DNA of 12,731 nt, taken from assembly GCA_038110535.1 (NCBI GenBank), contig JAYNJW010000047.1, positions 1 to 12,731 on the forward strand, in the 5' to 3' direction. Below are positions 7,275-12,731 of this stretch, one piece after another (the stretch's first letter is position 1; each line of letters starts with the position of its first letter). This DNA comes from Chordibacter sp038110535. Its GTDB lineage: Bacteria > Verrucomicrobiota > Verrucomicrobiia > Opitutales > Seribacteraceae. Below the pieces are notes generated by a model, which searched no databases, had not been told where the DNA came from, and saw only the letters and a program-made list of their open reading frames with translations. The translations under genes and the position numbers were made by a program.

Positions 7275-8026
7275 ACAGTTGCCTGTATTTTGGGGAGGTC
7301 AGTCACCACCGCAAAGCTCCCAAGAAGCATGATCTTCGCTACGATGTCTACATGGCTCATTTGTTCCTCGATGAATTAGAGGATATTTTTAAAAATCGTT
7401 GGTTCTGGTCAGTCAACCGGTCCAACCTTGGCGGTTTCCATCGTTCGGATTATCATAAACCAAACATTCCCGATCTTGCTGATGCCGTCCACCAAACCAT
7501 GTCCGAGCAATTGGGCCGGGAAATGATTGGTCCTCTTTCCATCATCACGCATCTCCGCACCTTTGGATACTGTTTTAACCCAGTGAGTTTTTATTTCCTT
7601 TGGAACGAAGTGCGTACTCAACCCATTGCTTTAATGGCGGAAATTACCAATACCCCTTGGGGGGAGCGGTATGCGAAGTGTTTTGAGTGGGAAACAAGTC
7701 CTGATTCAGACCGGAGCAATCACGAATTTAGCAAGGAATTTCATGTCTCCCCTTTCATCGGAATGAATATTGATTACGATTGGAGATTCCGCGCACCGAC
7801 CGATCGATTCCAGGCAGACATGATTTTGCAGGAGGATAAGAAAACTTTTTTTACCGCCCACCTTAAACTCCACCGCCGCTCACTGGACGGACGAAACCTC
7901 GCTTGGGCACTGGCACGGTTTCCGTTTATGACTCTCCATGTCACCTGGGCTATCTATTGGAATGCATTGATTTTACGACTCAAGGGTTGCCCTTTTTACG
8001 CTCACCCCAAAAAATCAGAAACTTAA
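7271..8026 (+). CDS. DUF1365 family protein
   Basis: This 251-residue protein belongs to DUF1365, a family of unknown biochemistry found next to amine-oxidase-like flavoproteins and CFA synthases. Family signatures are the N-terminal YFGEVSHHRKAPKKHDLRY (6-24), LRTFGYCFNPVSFYFLW (95-111), EITNTPWGERY (124-134) and KEFHVSPF (155-162). The ATG at 7271 is chosen because it forms an ATGA overlap with the stop of the upstream flavoprotein and the family starts here; the in-frame GTG at 7244 would lie inside the upstream gene. A moderately hydrophobic stretch near 215-237 may associate with membrane. The stop lies 12 nt before the CFA start. By context it takes part in acyl-chain modification; the exact role is unknown. 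Confidence 0.9.
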   Translation: MNSCLYFGEVSHHRKAPKKHDLRYDVYMAHLFLDELEDIFKNRWFWSVNRSNLGGFHRSDYHKPNIPDLADAVHQTMSEQLGREMIGPLSIITHLRTFGYCFNPVSFYFLWNEVRTQPIALMAEITNTPWGERYAKCFEWETSPDSDRSNHEFSKEFHVSPFIGMNIDYDWRFRAPTDRFQADMILQEDKKTFFTAHLKLHRRSLDGRNLAWALARFPFMTLHVTWAIYWNALILRLKGCPFYAHPKKSET

Positions 8027-8038
8027 CTTACCCCAAAC

Positions 8039-9304
8039 ATGAAAGCCACTGCTTCTGCGAGCCTATCCCCACCCCTTCGCTCCACCAGCGAGGGGCCTGG
8101 TTTTTTCGGGCGTCTGCTTTTAAAGCAATTAGACAAAATCAAGCACGGCTGGCTGGAGGTTCATTTTGATGGATTGGTTCATTCTTTCGGCCAGGCAAAT
8201 TCTTCCCTAACTGCCCAGATTGAAATAAAGGACTCTTCCTTTTTCCGCAAAGCCTGTCTCGGAGGATCGCTCGGGGTGGCTGACAGCTATGCCTCGGGTG
8301 ATTGGGGCACCGATGATCTGGTTGGTGTATTCCGGCTCTTTCTACAAAACCTTGAGGTGATGGACGGAATGGAAGGTGGTTGGGCAATGTTGCTCAACAA
8401 AGTTGCCCGCTGGGCCTATCTAATTACCCAGAAAAACACCATTAAGGGAAGCCGGCGTAACATTGCCCTGCACTACGACTTGGGTAACCATTTTTACGAA
8501 CTGATGCTCGATCCAACCATGACCTACTCCTGTGGCATATTTGCCCATGAGAAAACGACATTGGAGGAGGCATCCCTGGCCAAGTATGATAGGATCATAG
8601 AACAACTCGAAATCAAGGACGGCCAGTCCGTATTGGAAATTGGTTGCGGATGGGGAGGATTTGCCAAGCGGTTGTTGGAAACCACCCATGCCAAATGGAC
8701 TGGCACCACTATTTCCCAGCAGCAGTACAATTACGCCAAAGGGCTCATCGAACTAGGTGGCTGGCAAAACCGTGCCACTCTTTTGCAGGAGGATTACCGC
8801 AATCTTCAGGGTTCCTTCGACCGCATTGTTTCCATCGAAATGATCGAGGCGGTGGGCCACGAATATTTGCCCACTTATTTTTCCAAAATCTCCGACCTTC
8901 TCCGCACGGATGGTGCTGCTTTAATCCAGGCAATCACCATGCCGGATCATCGCTATAACCAATACCTTAAGGAAGTCGATTATATCCGCACCCGTGTGTT
9001 CCCTGGTAGTTGTGTGCCTTCGATCTCCGCGATGATTTCCGCTGTGGTCCAAAAGTCCGACCTCCGCCCGACCGGGATTCAGGATATCGGCTACCACTAT
9101 GCACGCACCTTACGGGAGTGGCGTATGAGATTTTTGGAACACGAACAGGAAATCACAAAACTGGGCTACGACCTCAATTTCCGTCGGGCATGGGTCTATT
9201 ATTTGTGCTACTGCGAGGCCGGCTTTGAAGAGGGATATACCGGGGATATTCACTTGCTCTTAACCAAACCAAACTCCACAGTTGGGAAAGGGTTTCCTCA
9301 ATGA
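8039..9304 (+). CDS. Cyclopropane-fatty-acyl-phospholipid synthase family methyltransferase
   Basis: This 421-residue SAM-dependent enzyme transfers a methylene or methyl group from SAM to a double bond of a phospholipid acyl chain. An N-terminal lipid-binding-like domain (about 20-135) precedes the catalytic domain with HYDLGNHFYELML (145-157), TYSCG (162-166, C165 matching E. coli CFAS C139), SAM motif VLEIGCGWGGFA (198-209), EMIEAVG (267-273, E270 matching E239) and VFPGSCVPS (320-328). By eye, the E. coli bicarbonate-site residue H266 aligns with Q297 (IQAITMPD), as in plant-type CFA synthases. The product could be a cyclopropane, a methyl branch or a methylated olefin; related enzymes in furan fatty acid synthesis make the methylated olefin. 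The first 20 residues are unlike the family and overlap a terminator-like hairpin. Its stop overlaps the DUF2878 start (ATGA, 9301-9304). Confidence 0.92.
   Translation: MKATASASLSPPLRSTSEGPGFFGRLLLKQLDKIKHGWLEVHFDGLVHSFGQANSSLTAQIEIKDSSFFRKACLGGSLGVADSYASGDWGTDDLVGVFRLFLQNLEVMDGMEGGWAMLLNKVARWAYLITQKNTIKGSRRNIALHYDLGNHFYELMLDPTMTYSCGIFAHEKTTLEEASLAKYDRIIEQLEIKDGQSVLEIGCGWGGFAKRLLETTHAKWTGTTISQQQYNYAKGLIELGGWQNRATLLQEDYRNLQGSFDRIVSIEMIEAVGHEYLPTYFSKISDLLRTDGAALIQAITMPDHRYNQYLKEVDYIRTRVFPGSCVPSISAMISAVVQKSDLRPTGIQDIGYHYARTLREWRMRFLEHEQEITKLGYDLNFRRAWVYYLCYCEAGFEEGYTGDIHLLLTKPNSTVGKGFPQ
8072..8106 (+). terminator. Terminator-like hairpin inside the CFA gene start
   Basis: The arms CCCCTTCGCT (8072-8081) and AGCGAGGGG (8087-8095) pair with one bulged T around a CCACC loop, and a six-T run follows at 8101-8106. 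This looks like an intrinsic terminator, but it sits within codons 12-23 of the CFA gene. It may attenuate transcription of the distal operon genes or may be chance; three to five nucleotides separate the stem from the T-run, which weakens it. Confidence 0.3.
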
Positions 9305-9834
9305 ATGAACCGTTGAAATTTTGGATTAACTTACTGGTCTTCCAAGCGGCTTGGTTTGCCTGCGTACTCGGATCAAAATCCTCTTATCCTATGATCTATC
9401 CCGTGCTTGGGTTTTGTGCAGTTCTTGGGTTGGTCATTGTCAACAAACGCTTCGGGTCCGCATTTCCTTTTCTCCTTTCCTCCGTTGTCTTGGGCATGGT
9501 GGGAGACTCCTTGCTGGTTCGATTGGAACTTCTCGCATTCTATGCCAACCCCACCGTTGGTGGTGCACCGCTATGGATGATAATTTTGTGGGCAAACTTC
9601 GGCCTGATGCTACGTGTCCTCTTCCCCTGGTTTTTGGAAAACAATTTCCGTTGCCTGCTCGGATTTTCAATCGGTGGGGTGGTGGCTTATTACGCAGGTT
9701 GGCGGATGGACGCCCTTGCCTTCACTACCGGTTGGTTTACTGCCCTTGCCATTTTTATCGAATGGGGGATTGCTGGACTGGTTCTCCGCCAGGTCCATTT
9801 AAAATATCCCAAAATTACGGATGAGTCTGCCTGA
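9301..9834 (+). CDS. DUF2878 family membrane protein
   Basis: This 177-residue polytopic membrane protein matches DUF2878, whose members sit next to CFA synthases and DUF1365 genes. It has about five hydrophobic segments (roughly 8-24, 30-46, 53-75, 92-110 and 116-165 in two parts). The phrase GGAPLWMIILWANFGLML (86-103) followed by RCLLGFSIGGVVAYYAGWRM (117-136) is typical of the family. No catalytic motif is recognised. It starts in an ATGA overlap with the CFA gene and ends 14 nt inside the DUF1295 gene, so translation is likely coupled. It may hold or feed lipid substrate to the methyltransferases (inference). Confidence 0.85.
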   Translation: MNEPLKFWINLLVFQAAWFACVLGSKSSYPMIYPVLGFCAVLGLVIVNKRFGSAFPFLLSSVVLGMVGDSLLVRLELLAFYANPTVGGAPLWMIILWANFGLMLRVLFPWFLENNFRCLLGFSIGGVVAYYAGWRMDALAFTTGWFTALAIFIEWGIAGLVLRQVHLKYPKITDESA

Positions 9835-10603
9835 GCTCTTGCTTTATGGGCAGGCGGGAGCATCGATGATGATGTTTCTTGGCTGGTTGGTTGCCCTCAA
9901 GATCAAAAACACTTCCTATGTCGATGTACTCTGGGCCTATGGAGTTGGCATCCTCGGAATTGTTTATCTTTATCTATTACGGGAGGACTGTCACCCTGCC
10001 CGTTATGCCCTCCTGCTCGGACTGCTTGGGGTATGGTCTGCCCGGCTCGGCACGCACCTGCTCCGCCGGTGCTGGGGAAAACCGGAAGATGCCCGCTACC
10101 TCTACTTGCGCGAGTACCTCGGCAAAAAAGCAAACCTTGGATTCCTTCTCTTTTTTCAGGTCCAGGCGTTCTGGGTGGTTTTGTTTGCCAGTCCCTTTCT
10201 CATTCTCGCGAGCAACCCGTCCGATCTTTTATGGACCGATCAGGTGGGGATGTTTATCTGGATTGTTGGATTTGTAGGGGTCAGCCTGGCGGACAAACAA
10301 CTCCGCCTCTTCAAAAATTCTCCGGACCGTACCCGGGCGGAAGTCTGCAATAACGGACTGTGGAAATATTCCCGACACCCAAATTATTTTTTCGAATGGG
10401 TCCTTTGGCTGGGCTACCTGCCCATGGGGATTCATTCCGCAGGTGGGGAATGTCTCCTCCTGATTCCGCCCATCCTTTATCTCTTTCTTACCAAAATTAC
10501 CGGGATTCCCTTTGTGGAGGCACGAAAGTTGGAAGCCAGTGGGGATACCTATAAAAAGTATCTAGAATCAACATCCTCCTTTTTCCCAAGGTTTCCCAAA
10601 TAA
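9821..10603 (+). CDS. DUF1295 membrane protein (steroid 5-alpha-reductase-like fold)
   Basis: This 260-residue polytopic protein belongs to DUF1295, related in fold to steroid 5-alpha-reductases and isoprenylcysteine methyltransferases. Several membrane segments are visible (about 12-28, 38-54, 62-78, 106-130, 143-157, 193-224). The conserved core is NGLWKYSRHPNYFFEW (178-193), a likely NADPH- or SAM-contacting motif in this superfamily, followed by GIPFVEARKLEASGDTY (228-244). Its start lies 14 nt inside the DUF2878 gene. A reductase acting on an unsaturated or methylated acyl chain would fit both the fold and the operon, for instance to make a saturated methyl branch, but this is inference. 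Confidence 0.88.
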   Translation: MSLPELLLYGQAGASMMMFLGWLVALKIKNTSYVDVLWAYGVGILGIVYLYLLREDCHPARYALLLGLLGVWSARLGTHLLRRCWGKPEDARYLYLREYLGKKANLGFLLFFQVQAFWVVLFASPFLILASNPSDLLWTDQVGMFIWIVGFVGVSLADKQLRLFKNSPDRTRAEVCNNGLWKYSRHPNYFFEWVLWLGYLPMGIHSAGGECLLLIPPILYLFLTKITGIPFVEARKLEASGDTYKKYLESTSSFFPRFPK

Positions 10604-10619
10604 TTTCTTTTTCTGACTG

Positions 10620-11663
10620 ATGAGCCTGACTGATACTTTTATTCAAGTAAGCGAACGCGGACTGATGCCCGACTTTCTCATCCGGGTAGGTATCCGCAAC
10701 CTCTGTAAAAAACGACTCAAGCAGTGCCAAATTGAGAACTGTGAAAAAAATGCGGAACTTGCCGAGGAATACTTGCAACAGGTCGATCAATCCCCGCTCG
10801 CGGTGGAAACCGAAAAGGCCAATGAACAACATTATGAAGTACCCGCCGATTTCTATCATTTAGTCCTCGGCAAAAATTTAAAGTATAGTTGCTGTTGTTA
10901 TGAGCCAGGCACCCACGGGCTCAATCAGGCGGAGGACCGGGCACTGGAACTCACCTGCCTACGGGCAGATCTGCAGGACGGGCAGGATATCCTCGAGCTT
11001 GGATGCGGCTGGGGCTCTCTCTCCCTATGGATGGCTAAGAATTTCCCCAATTCCCGAATCCGCTCTGTTTCCAATTCGAATTCCCAGCGGGAATACATTA
11101 TGAAAACCGCCAGTGAGCGCGGGCTGGGCAACCTCGAGGTGGTGACGGCAGATGTGAATGCATTTGAGACCGATCAATTTTATGACCGGGTGGTATCGGT
11201 GGAAATGTTTGAGCATGTGCGTAACCACCGCCAATTATTTGACCGGATTCATGGCTGGTTAAAAACAGGAGGGAAATTATTTACCCATGTGTTCTGCCAC
11301 CGCAGTACCTCCTACCCCTTTGTGGTCGAGGGAAAGGATGACTGGATGTCCCAGCACTTCTTCAGCGGGGGCACCATGCCCGCGGACGAACTCTTTCTGC
11401 GCATCTGTGGAAAACTGGAACTGGAGCACCGATGGCGCTGGTCGGGCACTCACTACGCTCAGACATCGGAGGACTGGTTGCTCAATCTCGACCGCAATAA
11501 AGATGCAGCCCTTGCCATCTTTTACAGGGACCAGTCCAAGGAGGATGCCCATAAATCCTTCCACCGCTGGCGCATCTTCTTCCTCGCCTGTGCCGAAACC
11601 TTTGCTTACGCCAAGGGGCAGGAATGGTGGGTCTCCCATTACCTCTTTGCCAAGCAGGGATAA
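10620..11663 (+). CDS. CFA-family SAM methyltransferase, coclaurine N-methyltransferase-like
   Basis: This 347-residue SAM-dependent methyltransferase is a shorter, divergent relative of CFA synthases, close in pattern to plant coclaurine N-methyltransferase-like proteins. It has HYEVPADFYHLVLG (71-84), SAM motif ILELGCGWGS (124-133), SVSNSNSQREYI (149-160), VEMFEHVRN (194-202), HVFCHR (223-228) and DWMSQHFFSGGTMP (241-254). The first 60 residues are helical and lack the full lipid-binding domain of classical CFA synthase. It starts 16 nt after the DUF1295 gene and is the last gene of the operon. With the upstream CFA gene it gives the operon two distinct methyltransferases, which suggests two methylation steps or two substrates. 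An N-methyltransferase role is possible, but the lipid context favours an acyl-chain substrate (inference). Confidence 0.88.
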   Translation: MSLTDTFIQVSERGLMPDFLIRVGIRNLCKKRLKQCQIENCEKNAELAEEYLQQVDQSPLAVETEKANEQHYEVPADFYHLVLGKNLKYSCCCYEPGTHGLNQAEDRALELTCLRADLQDGQDILELGCGWGSLSLWMAKNFPNSRIRSVSNSNSQREYIMKTASERGLGNLEVVTADVNAFETDQFYDRVVSVEMFEHVRNHRQLFDRIHGWLKTGGKLFTHVFCHRSTSYPFVVEGKDDWMSQHFFSGGTMPADELFLRICGKLELEHRWRWSGTHYAQTSEDWLLNLDRNKDAALAIFYRDQSKEDAHKSFHRWRIFFLACAETFAYAKGQEWWVSHYLFAKQG

Positions 11664-11772
11664 GGAGCTTTTCAGCCTATGACGCGATAAAGGGTTGTTT
11701 TTACCCTCAAGCTTTGCCAACAATCTTTGTTTTCCTTTTTAGAACGAACCCCAATTACCCATATTCCTTACG

Positions 11773-12731
11773 ATGAAGTTAGAGACGAAATGCCTCCACG
11801 CAGGCTACCAGCCCGACCCCACCACCAATTCCCGTGCCGTACCTTTGTACAAGACCAGCTCCTATGTGTTTAACAACACCGAGCATGCCGCCAATCTCTT
11901 TGGTCTGCGCGAACTGGGCAATATTTACACCCGCTTGATGAACCCAACCACCGATGTGCTCGAGCAACGGGTGGCTGCCCTCGAGGGCGGAGCCGCCGGT
12001 CTGGGTATCGCATCTGGTACCAGTGCAGTATTTTACTCCATCATCAATATCGCTGAGGCAGGAGATGAGATTGTGTCCGCCAATAATCTCTACGGTGGTA
12101 CCTATACCCAGTTTAATGACATCCTGCCCAAGCTTGGGATCAAGGTAAACTTTGTGGATCCTAATGATCCCCAGAATTTTGCCGCCGCGATCACTCCAAA
12201 AACCAAAGCTTTGTTTTGTGAATCCGTGAGCAACCCAGGTCTCGATGTGGCCGACCTGGAAGCGATTTCCAAAATTGCCAATGATCATGGCATTCCCCTG
12301 ATTGTGGACAGTACCTTCTCCACCCCCTACCTCACCCGCCCGATCGAACATGGGGCAACTATTGTGGTTCACTCACTGACGAAGTGGCTCGGTGGCCAGG
12401 GCAATGGCATTGGTGGCATCGTGATCGATTCCGGTACCTTCGACTGGAAAAACGGCAACTTCCCCCTCTACGACCAGCCGGACAGCAGCTACCACGGCCT
12501 CCGCTGGGGTCACGATCTGCCCGAGCCTCTTGCTCCACTTGCTTTTATTTTACGGATGCGCACCGTACCCTTGCGCAACCTCGGTGCCTGTATCTCTCCT
12601 GATAATTCCTGGCAATTCATTCAGGGCATCGAGACCCTGCCCCTGCGTATGGAAAGACATTGCGAAAATGCCCTCACCGTGGCCAAGCATTTAAAAAACC
12701 ATGCCTCGGTGGAATGGGCACGCTTCCCCGG
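11773..12731 (+). CDS. metY: O-acetylhomoserine aminocarboxypropyltransferase / sulfhydrylase, 3' partial
   Basis: The frame is open from ATG 11773 to the window edge (319 complete codons, about three quarters of the roughly 430 expected). It is a PLP-dependent Cys/Met metabolism enzyme that makes homocysteine from O-acetylhomoserine and sulfide in the cytoplasm. PLP sites are VHSLTKW with K204 as Schiff-base lysine, D179 in VDSTF, the YTR motif at 52-54 and NLYGGT at 105-110. The long insert WKNGNFPLYDQPDSSYHGL (225-243) is typical of the O-acetylhomoserine sulfhydrylase branch rather than cystathionine gamma-synthase. It is 109 nt from the lipid operon, so probably has its own promoter. Its product feeds methionine and SAM, which the upstream methyltransferases consume, but a functional link is not shown. 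Confidence 0.93.
   Translation, partial: MKLETKCLHAGYQPDPTTNSRAVPLYKTSSYVFNNTEHAANLFGLRELGNIYTRLMNPTTDVLEQRVAALEGGAAGLGIASGTSAVFYSIINIAEAGDEIVSANNLYGGTYTQFNDILPKLGIKVNFVDPNDPQNFAAAITPKTKALFCESVSNPGLDVADLEAISKIANDHGIPLIVDSTFSTPYLTRPIEHGATIVVHSLTKWLGGQGNGIGGIVIDSGTFDWKNGNFPLYDQPDSSYHGLRWGHDLPEPLAPLAFILRMRTVPLRNLGACISPDNSWQFIQGIETLPLRMERHCENALTVAKHLKNHASVEWARFP

Noticed and set aside
11691..11707. Possible terminator after the lipid operon
   Set aside because: AGGGT/ACCCT forms only a 5-bp stem with a T-rich loop and no T-run follows, so it is too weak to call; the operon end is inferred from the gap and the change of function.
11779..12372. 197-codon open frame on the minus strand
   Set aside because: It is antisense to the MetY gene, which has PLP-site motifs in its own frame.
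1..12731. CRISPR arrays, tRNA or rRNA genes, insertion sequences
   Set aside because: I saw no spaced repeats, cloverleaf-like segments, rRNA motifs or transposase signatures, and the window is almost completely filled by the listed genes.

Overview
The window looks like a piece of a metagenome-assembled or draft bacterial genome: it carries a 100-N scaffold gap whose two flanks are an identical 55-bp overlap. The host is Gram-negative-like with moderate GC, and genes are tightly packed with 3-nt gaps or 4-nt ATGA overlaps. None of the starts I examined has a convincing Shine-Dalgarno sequence. Gene content (ligase-associated exonuclease/ligase pair, FeS photolyase, a long lipid-modification operon) would fit Verrucomicrobia/Opitutae or a neighbouring phylum, but this is a guess without database support.

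Layout. (1) Positions 2-3890 are a DNA-repair block: the 3' part of an iron-sulfur (6-4)/cryptochrome-like photolyase on the + strand, converging with a 38-bp tail-to-tail overlap on a two-gene minus-strand operon (MBL-fold exonuclease followed by an ATP-dependent DNA ligase). The ligase-associated helicase and PdeM phosphoesterase that usually accompany this pair are not in the window. (2) Positions 3891-3992 are a 102-bp divergent promoter region with a CAGA triplet repeat, a 10-bp palindrome and an A/T tract. (3) Positions 3993-11663 form one apparent + strand operon of eight genes: sigma-70 family factor, acyl desaturase, FAD-dependent amine-oxidase-like protein (interrupted by the N gap but reconstructable), DUF1365, cyclopropane-fatty-acyl-phospholipid synthase (CFA) homologue, DUF2878 membrane protein, DUF1295 membrane protein, and a second, coclaurine-N-methyltransferase-like CFA-family methyltransferase. 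(4) Positions 11773 to the end hold most of an O-acetylhomoserine aminocarboxypropyltransferase (MetY) gene.

How the genes may work together. Desaturase, FAD oxidoreductase, two SAM-dependent lipid methyltransferases and two small membrane proteins look like a pathway that desaturates and then methylates or oxidises acyl chains on existing phospholipids. Similar sets (amine oxidase, DUF1365, CFA, DUF2878, DUF1295) occur, as I recall, in singlet-oxygen or light-responsive regulons of proteobacteria, some linked to methylated or furan fatty acids. Here a non-ECF, sigma-70 (group 2/3-like) factor is the first gene, 3 nt from the desaturase, with no anti-sigma gene visible. The nearby photolyase fits a light or photo-oxidative stress theme, though it is in a separate transcription unit. 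The self-encoded sigma factor plus the two-methyltransferase lipid pathway is the most interesting system here.
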